From an uncultured Bacilli bacterium (lineage in GTDB: Bacteria; Bacillota_I; Bacilli_A; RF39; UBA660), in assembly GCA_934183185.1 (NCBI GenBank), contig CAKPSO010000037.1, positions 1-9,654 of the forward strand: 9,654 nt of DNA, in the 5' to 3' direction. The notes under the pieces are model-generated. The model made no database searches. It had not been told where the DNA came from and worked only from the letters and a program-made list of their open reading frames with translations. The first letter of the stretch is position 1, and every line of letters starts with the position of its first letter. Of this stretch, positions 1 through 6,518 are shown one piece after another. The position numbers and the translations under genes are program-made.

Positions 1-321
1 GAATTAAAGAATAAGTATGAAGGGAATGAAGAAATAATGGCATGTGTGAGAAGAGTAGAAGAATTGAGAGAAGATCCGGATTTTGTGAGATACTATGATT
101 ATGAAGAATCACATAAACAAGACTTAGAAGCTAGCTATGATACTGGTTTAGAACAGGGAGTTAAACAAGGAATTGAGAAAGGAATTGAAAAAGGAATTGT
201 GCAAGGTTCTAAACGAGAAAAAATAGAAATAGCTAGGGCTATGTTAAAAGATATTCAAGATTATGAATTGATTTCTAAATATACGGGATTAACAGTAGAA
301 GAAATAGAAAAATTAATATAG
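1..321 (+). CDS. Rpn family recombination-promoting nuclease/putative transposase, C-terminal part (5' truncated by window)
   Basis: The frame is open from base 1 (ELKNKYEGNEEI, then an internal Met at 37), so the gene starts before the window and only its last 106 codons are visible. The visible part is charged and helical. A Gly-every-fourth-residue stretch (TGLEQGVKQGIEKGIEKG) follows an LEASYDTGLEQG-like segment, and the protein ends in a small helical domain (YTGLTVEEIEKL). This tail is typical of the Rpn/PD-(D/E)XK transposase-like family, whose members are DNA endonucleases that promote RecA-independent recombination. The catalytic PD-(D/E)XK core would lie upstream and cannot be checked. 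The family call rests on tail resemblance only. The Met at 37 is not a convincing start because no SD precedes it. No terminator is evident before the rplS promoter. Confidence 0.7.
   Translation, partial: ELKNKYEGNEEIMACVRRVEELREDPDFVRYYDYEESHKQDLEASYDTGLEQGVKQGIEKGIEKGIVQGSKREKIEIARAMLKDIQDYELISKYTGLTVEEIEKLI
145..204 (+). repeat. 12-nt in-frame tandem repeat, five units
   Basis: Five consecutive 12-base units each encode Gly-(Leu/Val/Ile)-(Glu/Lys/Val)-(Gln/Lys). Units three to five begin GGAATTG and differ at only a few bases. Slippage could change the unit number without breaking the frame. Gly-x-x-x repeats like this are a known feature of Rpn-family C-termini. Confidence 0.75.
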
Positions 322-367
322 TTAAAATTTATAATATTCGAAAAAATACCGAAACTCTAAAAAACAT

Positions 368-396
368 TTGCATATTGGTATACTATGTGCTATAAT
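368..396 (+). promoter_or_regulatory. Sigma-A-type promoter for rplS
   Basis: The -35 box TTGCAT (368-373) is separated by exactly 17 nt from a perfect TATAAT (391-396). An extended -10 TGC directly precedes it at 388-390. Transcription should begin near 403, giving a leader of about 65 nt before rplS. This is the best promoter in the window, as expected for a ribosomal protein gene. Confidence 0.88.
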
Positions 397-403
397 TTAA
401 CTC

Positions 404-441
404 GTTAGTAATCCGATGTTACTTGTTTGATATGATTACTG
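404..441 (+). promoter_or_regulatory. Probable L19 ribosomal-protein leader (autoregulatory RNA)
   Basis: AGTAATC at 407-413 is perfectly complementary to GATTACT at 434-440. The pairing closes a 20-nt loop just upstream of the rplS SD. Inside that loop TTACT (419-423) can pair instead with AGTAA (407-411), giving a second hairpin that excludes the first. Structured leaders before rplS are known in Firmicutes (the L19 leader class) and are thought to bind L19 for feedback control. The pairings are seen directly; membership of the class is inferred from position and size. Confidence 0.55.
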
Positions 442-467
442 TTAAAACAGGAAAGGAGAGATATCGT

Positions 468-815
468 ATGGCAAATGTAATTGATAAAATTACTGCTAAA
501 CAACTAAACCCTAATGTACCAGAATTTCGTGTTGGTGATACTGTTAGAGTTGATGTTAAAATTGTCGAGGGTAAGAGAGAAAGAATCCAGGCTTTCGAAG
601 GTATCGTTATTGCTCGTAAAAATGGAGGAGTTTCAGAAACATTTACAGTTAGAAAAATGTCATCTGGAATCGGAGTAGAAAGAATTTTCCCAATTCATTC
701 TCCAAAAATTGCTGGAATTACAGTAATTAAGAAGGGTAAAGTTAGACGTGCTAAATTAACATTCCTTAGAGGAAGACTTGGCCAATACAGAATTACCGAA
801 AGAAGAGATAAATAA
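468..815 (+). CDS. rplS: 50S ribosomal protein L19
   Basis: This 115-residue protein of the large ribosomal subunit matches the usual L19 length and sequence throughout. Examples are PEFRVGDTVRVDVKIVEG near residue 20, the basic run GKRERIQAFEGIVIARKNGG, and the C-terminal FLRGRLGQYRITERRDK. L19 sits at the 30S-50S interface. The start is the ATG at 468, with AAAGGAGAG at 452-460 as the SD. A longer reading from a TTG at 423 would add 15 residues absent from the family and run through the leader RNA, so it is rejected. rplS stands beside lepB, an adjacency also known in other Firmicutes. The other usual neighbours of that cluster (rbgA, rnhB) are not present. Confidence 0.97.
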   Translation: MANVIDKITAKQLNPNVPEFRVGDTVRVDVKIVEGKRERIQAFEGIVIARKNGGVSETFTVRKMSSGIGVERIFPIHSPKIAGITVIKKGKVRRAKLTFLRGRLGQYRITERRDK

Positions 816-836
816 GGCTTTTATAGTCTTATTTTT
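810..836 (+). terminator. Intrinsic terminator overlapping the rplS stop codon
   Basis: AAATAAGGCT (810-819) pairs with AGTCTTATTT (825-834), with one G-U pair and a 5-nt loop, and runs into a T-tract ending at 836. The TAA stop of rplS (813-815) lies in the left arm. The stem is A/U-rich, so termination is probably partial, allowing some read-through into lepB 15 nt downstream, which has no promoter of its own that I can see. Confidence 0.7.
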
Positions 837-851
837 CAGTTGAGGTGCTAT

Positions 852-1382
852 ATGGAAAAAGAAAAAACTAATACATATATGAGATTAGGTAAAGAACTAT
901 TACCATATTTAATAATTATTCTAATAATTTTATTAGTTAAAAGATTCTTGTTTACTACTATTTTAGTTAATGGTAGAAGTATGAATGATACACTAAAAGA
1001 AAACGATGTTATGATATTAGATAAAGTTAGTTATAGAGTTTCGGACATAAAAAGATTTGATATTATAGTTTTAAATGCTAGTAAAACTAAGCTTATTAAA
1101 AGAGTTATAGGATTACCTGGAGAACATGTTAAATATGTAGACAATGAACTATATATTAATGATAAAAAAGTATCAGATACCTATGGTAAAGGTATTACTT
1201 ATGACTTTGATTTAACTGAACTAGGTATTAATAAAATACCTGATGGTTACTACTTTGTACTAGGAGATAATCGTGAAGATTCATTAGACAGTAGAAGTAT
1301 TGGGATTATACCTAAAAAAGATATTCTAGGTCATGCTACATTTAGATTGTATCCATTTAATAAATTTGGTAAAGTTAAATAA
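852..1382 (+). CDS. lepB: Signal peptidase I (P-type, Ser/Lys)
   Basis: This membrane serine protease removes signal peptides from Sec-exported proteins on the outer face of the membrane. It has 176 residues and one N-terminal membrane segment (about residues 16-36, rich in Ile and Leu). The catalytic box NGRSMNDTL follows with Ser43. Lys83 lies in LIKRVIGLPG, and the GDNREDSLDSRS box is at 138-149. The Ser43/Lys83 spacing equals that of Bacillus subtilis SipS, so this is the prokaryotic type and not the Ser/His SipW type. The start is the ATG at 852, preceded by GAGGTG at 842-847; an in-frame TTG at 840 would overlap that SD and is rejected. It probably depends on read-through from rplS. Confidence 0.95.
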   Translation: MEKEKTNTYMRLGKELLPYLIIILIILLVKRFLFTTILVNGRSMNDTLKENDVMILDKVSYRVSDIKRFDIIVLNASKTKLIKRVIGLPGEHVKYVDNELYINDKKVSDTYGKGITYDFDLTELGINKIPDGYYFVLGDNREDSLDSRSIGIIPKKDILGHATFRLYPFNKFGKVK

Positions 1383-1412
1383 TAGTAACTACCCAAAAAC
1401 TAAAGAATAAGT

Positions 1413-1418
1413 TATAAT
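1413..1418 (+). promoter_or_regulatory. Possible -10 box upstream of the AI-2E family gene
   Basis: A perfect TATAAT lies in the 77-nt gap after lepB, about 40 nt before the start at 1460. No good -35 hexamer stands 16-18 nt upstream, and no extended -10 TG is present. In such A+T-rich DNA this may be chance. No terminator follows lepB, so read-through is also possible. Confidence 0.3.
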
Positions 1419-1459
1419 GATATTAGAATTTAAACATATTAATTATAAGGGGTGATCTA

Positions 1460-2611
1460 ATGTTTAAAAGAAGAAAAAAAGTAGATGGAGTTGATTATCA
1501 AAAACTAAATGAGGGTATTGAAACAACTACTATTCTTTTAAAAATATTTTTAGTATTAGCACTTGTATCACTTGTTTATGTTATTACTAGATTGTTCGTA
1601 GAATGGCGTATATTACCATTTATTAATAGCATTTTATCTATTATTTCACCATTATTTATTGGAATTGTGATTGCGTGGTTATTTGATCCAATAGTTAAAA
1701 GATTATGTAAAAGGGGTGTTAATAGAACACTTGCTGCTATTTTTGTATATATTGTTTTCTTAGCTTTTATATATTTACTATTACGTTTAATGATACCATC
1801 TGTATATAATCAATTAAATGATTTAATTACTTCAGTACCATCACTTGTTACTTATTTGAAAGATAGTATTGATGATTTATTTGTTAATTTAACTGATATT
1901 ACAGGATATGATTTGACTGATATGAAACTAGGCTTATATGATACTATCAATCATTTAGGTAAATCATTAACTGTTGATTTACCTGGTACTATTATGAAGG
2001 TAGCTGGTAATATTATTACTGGTGGTGCTAATTTACTAATAGGCTTATTAATAGGATTATATATGTTGTTTGATTTTAATAACGTTAAGAAACATTTAGT
2101 TAATTTAGTGCCTAAGAGGTATCGTACTAATACGGTAGAATTAATAGATAGATTAAACAATAATTTAAAGAGTTATGTTCATGGTACTTTTAGAATTATG
2201 TTTATACTATTTGTATTTCAATCAATAGCTTTAGCTATAGCTGGATTAAAGGCTCCTATGGTATTTGGATTATTTTGTGCTGTTACTAATGTTATTCCAT
2301 ATATTGGACCATATATTGGTGGTATACCTGCTGTACTAGTTGGACTTTCAATGAGTCCTATGACAGGTTTATGTTCATTGATAGCTGTAGTTATAGCTCA
2401 AGTATTAGAAAGTTATTTCCTACAGCCATTAGTAATGGGTAAAACTATGAAACTACATCCAGTAACTATTATGATTGGGTTATTGCTATTTGGACATTTC
2501 TTTGGTATAATTGGAATGATTCTTGCTACTCCAGTTATTTCAATTATTAAAACTATTTTTCAGTTTTTTAATGAAAAATATGATATAATGGAGAAGCTTA
2601 CAGATAATTAA
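1460..2611 (+). CDS. AI-2E family transporter (PerM/YdiK/YtvI-like membrane protein)
   Basis: This 383-residue integral membrane protein has about eight hydrophobic segments, near residues 25-47, 57-77, 90-112, 184-206, 243-262, 264-293, 301-318 and 334-368. The long soluble loop between segments three and four (about 115-180) is typical of the family. So is the core motif NVIPYIGPYIGGIP at 277-290, followed by a Gln/Glu-containing helix (IAQVLESYFLQPLVMG). Some members have been linked to autoinducer-2 export and others to Na+/H+ antiport, so the substrate cannot be read from the sequence. The start is set by a strong SD, AAGGGGTGATC at 1447-1457. It is not obviously linked to lepB upstream or to the T-box operon downstream, whose promoter appears to lie within its 3' end. 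Confidence 0.9.
   Translation: MFKRRKKVDGVDYQKLNEGIETTTILLKIFLVLALVSLVYVITRLFVEWRILPFINSILSIISPLFIGIVIAWLFDPIVKRLCKRGVNRTLAAIFVYIVFLAFIYLLLRLMIPSVYNQLNDLITSVPSLVTYLKDSIDDLFVNLTDITGYDLTDMKLGLYDTINHLGKSLTVDLPGTIMKVAGNIITGGANLLIGLLIGLYMLFDFNNVKKHLVNLVPKRYRTNTVELIDRLNNNLKSYVHGTFRIMFILFVFQSIALAIAGLKAPMVFGLFCAVTNVIPYIGPYIGGIPAVLVGLSMSPMTGLCSLIAVVIAQVLESYFLQPLVMGKTMKLHPVTIMIGLLLFGHFFGIIGMILATPVISIIKTIFQFFNEKYDIMEKLTDN
2581..2589 (+). promoter_or_regulatory. Extended -10 promoter for the T-box operon
   Basis: TGATATAAT combines an extended -10 TG with a perfect TATAAT and lies within the last codons of the AI-2E gene. A start near 2596 would put the base of T-box Stem I about 25 nt into the transcript, which is normal for these leaders. 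No convincing -35 box is seen, though an extended -10 can work without one. The later TATATT at 2641 is part of the Stem I helix and is a less likely promoter. Confidence 0.5.
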
Positions 2612-2619
2612 AACGTTAA

Positions 2620-2799
2620 TAAAAGATAAGTAATAAAAATTATATTTGTAGAAAGTCTATGGTTGATGAAAATAGATAATATATTTTTATGAAAGCTACT
2701 TTTTAGTGACTAGTAAACTAGTCCGGCCTGGCCGTTATATGAATTAAGATCTAATTAGGATGGTACCGCGTTAATCGCTCCTAACTTAGGTCTTTTTCT
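2620..2799 (+). promoter_or_regulatory. T-box riboswitch, alanine specifier (GCU)
   Basis: The leader senses uncharged tRNA-Ala. The diagnostic T-box AGGATGGTACCGCG is at 2757-2770. Stem I is visible. Its base pairs AAAAG (2621-2625) with CTTTT (2699-2703). The specifier loop has AGTA (2629-2632) facing GAA (2691-2693). The helix ATAAAAAT/ATTTTTAT (2633-2640/2683-2690) continues above it, and TCTAT/ATAGA (2656-2660/2672-2676) closes an apical loop holding GGTTGATGA. GCU at 2695-2697 reads as Ala, which agrees with alaS downstream. UGGU at 2761-2764 would pair with the ACCA end of tRNA-Ala. Between them are two compact hairpins, GACTAG-TAAA-CTAGTC (2708-2723) and CGGC-CTG-GCCG (2724-2734). Nearby frames would read Ser (AGC) or Leu (CUA), so the specifier choice leans partly on the operon content. 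Confidence 0.93.
2746..2798 (+). terminator. T-box antiterminator/terminator decision region
   Basis: The antiterminator is TTAGGA (2755-2760) with TCCTAA (2779-2784), a 7-nt bulge carrying UGGU, and GCG/CGC (2768-2770/2776-2778) on top. The same helix continues below as AAGATCTAA (2746-2754) with TTAGGTCTT (2786-2794), with one bulged C and one G-U pair, and is followed by a short T-run. The extended hairpin looks like a terminator, but it contains the antiterminator rather than excluding it. The usual competing terminator would have only about 4 bp (CCTA/TAGG). Confidence 0.6.
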
Positions 2800-2809
2800 A
2801 TGAAAAAGG
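2791..2809 (+). promoter_or_regulatory. Possible SD-sequestering hairpin at the end of the T-box
   Basis: TCTTTTTC (2791-2798) is complementary, with one U-G pair, to GAAAAAGG (2802-2809) across a 3-nt TAT loop. The right arm contains the 5' half of the SD AAGGGTGAT (2806-2814) of the next gene. This hairpin competes for 2791-2794 with the lower part of the extended T-box helix, so the two cannot form fully together. Its role is inferred. Confidence 0.4.
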
Positions 2810-2817
2810 GTGATACA

Positions 2818-3294
2818 ATGATAGATAATCTAGAAATAAAAAAATTGGCACCAACTGATGAAAGAATTTTAGAAGTAATAAATTTTTTATCAGAAGAAAG
2901 TTTCAATCTTTTCATTCAAAATAATTTAAAAGAATTTGATAATTTAGAACAAGACAAAAAAGATAAATTTAAAGAACTTGCTTTAAGACAAGGAATAGAT
3001 TATTATTTATCTTGTGATGGTGAAATTTACGTAGCGTATTTAAATGATGCAATAATAGGTGCAGCTTTAAGAAATAACGATTCCCTAGACTCATTATTTG
3101 TAAAAAAAGAATACCGTAATCAAAAAGTAGGAGGTACACTACTTGAAAAGGTATTGAATGATTGTAAAGAATATCAAGTAATCAGATTAAATGCTAATAT
3201 AAAAGCTATTTCGCTATATCAAAGATATGGTTTTTGTCAGAATGGTCAAATAGAAAAAAATCTCATAGTACCAATGGTATTAGAAAGGAAATAA
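2818..3294 (+). CDS. GNAT family N-acetyltransferase
   Basis: The protein has 158 residues with a GNAT fold in its C-terminal half. Motif A reads LDSLFVKKEYRNQKVGGTLL at about 90-109, where RNQKVGG matches the Q/RxxGxG/A acetyl-CoA pyrophosphate loop. Motif B follows as LNANIKAISLYQRYGF at 124-139. The N-terminal ~70 residues are charged helices of unknown role. The acceptor substrate cannot be inferred; motif A/B resembles general small-molecule or protein acetylases. The start is taken as the ATG at 2818, because AAGGGTGAT at 2806-2814 is well placed for it. An in-frame ATG at 2800 would abut the T-box U-run and have no SD. It is the first gene after the T-box, and its stop is 1 nt from the next start. 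Confidence 0.85.
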   Translation: MIDNLEIKKLAPTDERILEVINFLSEESFNLFIQNNLKEFDNLEQDKKDKFKELALRQGIDYYLSCDGEIYVAYLNDAIIGAALRNNDSLDSLFVKKEYRNQKVGGTLLEKVLNDCKEYQVIRLNANIKAISLYQRYGFCQNGQIEKNLIVPMVLERK

Positions 3295-3295
3295 T

Positions 3296-3856
3296 ATGAA
3301 TGATAAAAAGATTTATTTAATTAGTGGTAGAGCTAGAAATGGTAAAGGAACTGTTACTAATATTATAAAAGAAGAATATGAAAAAAGAAATTTAAGAGTA
3401 TGTGAAATTCAAATAATGAGAACTCTAAAAGGTTACCTAAAGGATTACTTTGGATGGGATGGAAAAGAAGAAACTAAACCTAGAAAATTACTTCAACAAA
3501 TAGGAACGGAGATTATTAGAGACAAGATGAATATGCCATATTTTCATATAGATAGATTAACTGATGATATAAAAGTATTAGCTAATTTCTTTGATGCTTT
3601 TATAGTTAGTGATATTAGATTACCTTTGGAAATAGAAACCATAAAGGAGAGATTTCCTAAAGTAGTTAGTATTAATGTTACTAGAGAAAATTACGTTAGT
3701 CCACTAGAAGTTAGTGAACAAGTTCATATAACTGAATTGGCACTTAATAATTATGATAAATTTGATTATCAAGTAGTTAATAGTTCCCTAGAAGGGTTAA
3801 TTAGTGATATAATAAAAATAGTAAGTGAGGTAGAAAAAGATGAAATACATGACTAG
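3296..3856 (+). CDS. P-loop kinase resembling deoxynucleoside monophosphate kinase
   Basis: This 186-residue protein begins with a beta strand and a Walker A loop, GRARNGKGT (residues 11-19). Further motifs fit the bacterial and phage dNMP-kinase-like family: LLQQIGTEIIRDK at 65-77, IVSDIRLPLEIE at 103-114 (compare the family DvRfpnE pattern), HITE at 144-147, and a final VNSSLEGLISDI. Such enzymes transfer phosphate from ATP to nucleoside monophosphates. Substrate and chain of events in this cell are not visible, and related small P-loop kinases are an alternative. An AAAGGA SD (3284-3289) precedes the ATG. The 3' end overlaps the alaS start by 17 nt, so the two are probably translationally coupled. 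Confidence 0.72.
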   Translation: MNDKKIYLISGRARNGKGTVTNIIKEEYEKRNLRVCEIQIMRTLKGYLKDYFGWDGKEETKPRKLLQQIGTEIIRDKMNMPYFHIDRLTDDIKVLANFFDAFIVSDIRLPLEIETIKERFPKVVSINVTRENYVSPLEVSEQVHITELALNNYDKFDYQVVNSSLEGLISDIIKIVSEVEKDEIHD

Positions 3857-6518
3857 TACTGAGATTAGAAATATGTGGTATAAATTTTTTGAAAGTAAGG
3901 GGCATAAAAAAGTACCAAGTGCGCCTTTAATTCCTATAAATGATGATAGCCTTTTATGGATTAATGCTGGCGTTACACCACTTAAAAAGTATTTTGATGG
4001 TAGAGAAGTACCTGAATGTAGAAGAATAGTTAATATTCAAAAGTGTATACGTACTAATGATATAGAAAATGTTGGTATGACTGCTAGGCATCAAACTTTC
4101 TTTGAGATGATGGGTAATTTTTCAGTAGGTGATTATTTTAAAGAAGAGGCTATTTCTTTTGCGTATGAATTATTGACTAGTCCTGAATGGTTTGCAATTC
4201 CAAAAGAAAAATTATATGTAACGGTTTATACTGATGATGTTGATGCTTATAATAAATGGTTAAGTATGGGTATGATGGAAGATCATATAGTACGTTTAGA
4301 TGGTAACTTTTGGGAAATAGGTGAAGGACCATGTGGACCAGATTCTGAAATATTCTATGATCGTGGAGAAAAGTATGATCCAGATGGCAAAGCATTAGAA
4401 AACTTTAAAGCAGATTTAGAACAGGATCGTTATGTTGAAATATGGAATAATGTATTTAGTCAATTTAATGCAAAACAGGGTGTTGATAGACATAATTATC
4501 AAGAACTTCCTAGTAAAAATATAGATACTGGTGCTGGGCTTGAAAGATGGGCTTGTGTGTTCCAAGACGTTGATTCTAACTTTGATACAGATTTATTTGT
4601 ACCTATTATTAAAGCTATAGAAGATTTAAGTGGAACCTTATATAATGGTGATGCTCCATTTAAAATTATAGCTGATCATATTCGTGCAATTACTAATGCT
4701 TTATCTGATGGAGCTATTTTTGAAAATGTAGGTCGTGGATATGTACTTAGAAGATTATTACGTCGTAGTGTTAGAATGGGTAAGAAGATTGGGCTAAATG
4801 AACCATTTATGTATAAATTAGTTGATACAGTAGTAGACATAATGGGAGATAGTTATAAAGAATTAGTTGAGAATCAAGGTTATGTTAAAACTCTTGTATA
4901 TGAAGAAGAAGAACTATTCCATAAAACTCTTGCAGCTGGTGAAAGAAGATTATTAGAATTAATGGATGAAGCTACTACTAAAGTAATATCTGGTAAAGAT
5001 GTATTTAAACTTTATGATACATATGGTTTCCCTTATGAGTTAACACTAGAATATTTAGAAGAAAAAGGGTTTACTACATCTAGAGAAGAATTTGATACAT
5101 ATATGGAAGAACAGAAAAAACTAGCTAAATCATCTCGTAAACAAGAAGCTAATATGAATATTCAAAATGAAGCATTATTGAATTTCAAAGAACCTAGTGA
5201 ATTTACTTATTATACATATGAGGAAAAGGGTAAAGTAATTGGCTTATTTGATAATAATGGAAATGTTGATACTCTTAATAAAGAAGGATACGTAATTTTA
5301 GATAAAACATGTTTTTATGCTGAAGCTGGTGGTCAGGTAGGAGATACAGGTATGATTACTAGTGATAACTTTAAAGCTAGAGTTTTAGATGTAAAGAAGG
5401 CTCCTAATGGGCAAAATTTACATAAAGTAAAATTACTAGACGGTAAGATTACTGTTGGTGATAAAGTTAAGTGTAATGTTGATTACTTACGTAGAAAGAA
5501 AATTGAAGTAAACCATTCATGTGTTCATTTATTACAGTATGCATTACGTACTTTGATTAGTGATAAGATACAACAAGCAGGTAGTAGAGTTGATGATTTA
5601 TCACTACGTTTTGATTTTACTTATACTGGTAAAATACTTGATAATAAAGTAACTGAAGTAGAAAATTATATTAATGATTTAGCTAAAAAGAATATTGATT
5701 CTAATACTGATATTATGAGTGTTGAAGATGCTAAAAAAACAGGAGCAATGGCTTTATTTAATGAAAAGTATGGTAATGATGTGCGTGTTGTTTCTATTGG
5801 TGATTCTAAAGAATTATGTGGTGGTACTCATGTTAAAAATACTAATGAAATTGAGAAATTTGCGATTGTATCTGTTGAATCTAAAGGAAGTAATGTTTAT
5901 AGAATTGAAGCTGTTACTAATGATGCTGTAGAAGATGCATTAATGGATGCAATTAAGCCATATAATGATGAAAAGATAAAACTATTAATGAAGGCTAAAA
6001 CTATAATTAATGCTGCTAGACATGATGGAATACTATTAGATTTTGATATTCAAATAGATAATAAAGAACCTATGAGTTATGAAGATATTATTTCTGAGAG
6101 AAATGAACTAGAATATACTCAAGAAGAAGTTAAGAATCTTGAAAAAACTTATATTCAAAAGAAACAAGAAAAGGCATTAGAAAATTTATCTATTTATGAG
6201 TCTCATATTGAAATGATTAAAGGTAATAGTGTTTTACTTATGAAATTAAAAGATCAAGATACAGATGTTTTAAAGAGTATTATAGATACTTTATTAAATA
6301 AAATGGGTAATGGTTTTATTTTCTTTGCGAATGTTAAAGAAGATCAGGTTCAATTCTTAGCCCGTAGTAATATTGATTTATCAGCTGGTGATATTATTAA
6401 GTTAGCTGCTAGTAAATCTAATGGTAATGGTGGTGGTAGTCCTACATTTGCTCAGGGTGGAGGAAAAGATATCACTCATTTAGATGAAATATTAGATGAG
6501 ATTAGGAACCAGATTTAA
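3840..6518 (+). CDS. alaS: Alanyl-tRNA synthetase
   Basis: The enzyme charges tRNA-Ala with alanine. Its 892 residues match the full bacterial architecture. The class II catalytic domain opens with TSTEIRNMWYKFFESKGHKK and contains RHQTFFEMMGNFSVGDYFK from Arg83. The tRNA-recognition region carries HIRAITNALSDGAIFENVGR and YVLRRLLRRSVRMGKK. The editing domain has the zinc ligands HxxxH (His559, His563) and CGGTH (Cys660 to His664). The C-Ala/DHHA1 domain ends with GNGGGSPTFAQGGG at about 862-875. No key motif is missing, so both charging and editing should work. The ATG at 3840 fits GAGG at 3827-3830; the next Met (3849) would be 18 nt from it. It is the third gene of the alanine T-box operon. 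Confidence 0.98.
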   Translation: MKYMTSTEIRNMWYKFFESKGHKKVPSAPLIPINDDSLLWINAGVTPLKKYFDGREVPECRRIVNIQKCIRTNDIENVGMTARHQTFFEMMGNFSVGDYFKEEAISFAYELLTSPEWFAIPKEKLYVTVYTDDVDAYNKWLSMGMMEDHIVRLDGNFWEIGEGPCGPDSEIFYDRGEKYDPDGKALENFKADLEQDRYVEIWNNVFSQFNAKQGVDRHNYQELPSKNIDTGAGLERWACVFQDVDSNFDTDLFVPIIKAIEDLSGTLYNGDAPFKIIADHIRAITNALSDGAIFENVGRGYVLRRLLRRSVRMGKKIGLNEPFMYKLVDTVVDIMGDSYKELVENQGYVKTLVYEEEELFHKTLAAGERRLLELMDEATTKVISGKDVFKLYDTYGFPYELTLEYLEEKGFTTSREEFDTYMEEQKKLAKSSRKQEANMNIQNEALLNFKEPSEFTYYTYEEKGKVIGLFDNNGNVDTLNKEGYVILDKTCFYAEAGGQVGDTGMITSDNFKARVLDVKKAPNGQNLHKVKLLDGKITVGDKVKCNVDYLRRKKIEVNHSCVHLLQYALRTLISDKIQQAGSRVDDLSLRFDFTYTGKILDNKVTEVENYINDLAKKNIDSNTDIMSVEDAKKTGAMALFNEKYGNDVRVVSIGDSKELCGGTHVKNTNEIEKFAIVSVESKGSNVYRIEAVTNDAVEDALMDAIKPYNDEKIKLLMKAKTIINAARHDGILLDFDIQIDNKEPMSYEDIISERNELEYTQEEVKNLEKTYIQKKQEKALENLSIYESHIEMIKGNSVLLMKLKDQDTDVLKSIIDTLLNKMGNGFIFFANVKEDQVQFLARSNIDLSAGDIIKLAASKSNGNGGGSPTFAQGGGKDITHLDEILDEIRNQI

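Noticed and set aside
145..204. CRISPR-like array
   Set aside because: The 12-nt units are directly adjacent with no spacers and encode an in-frame protein repeat.
423..467. Upstream TTG start for rplS
   Set aside because: It would add 15 residues not found in L19 and would translate the leader hairpin; the ATG at 468 has a strong SD.
1951..2160. Reverse-strand open frame of 69 codons inside the AI-2E gene
   Set aside because: It lies wholly within a well-supported membrane protein gene, lacks an SD, and its translation resembles no family.
2641..2646. TATATT as the T-box promoter -10
   Set aside because: It forms part of the Stem I helix of the T-box, so transcription must begin upstream of it.
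4177..4395. Reverse-strand open frame of 72 codons inside alaS
   Set aside because: It is a shadow of the alaS catalytic domain; its His/Leu-rich translation is an artefact of the opposite strand.
5719..5931. Second forward frame of 70 codons inside alaS
   Set aside because: It overlaps the AlaRS editing domain, including CGGTH, and has a Met/Leu/Lys-rich shadow composition.
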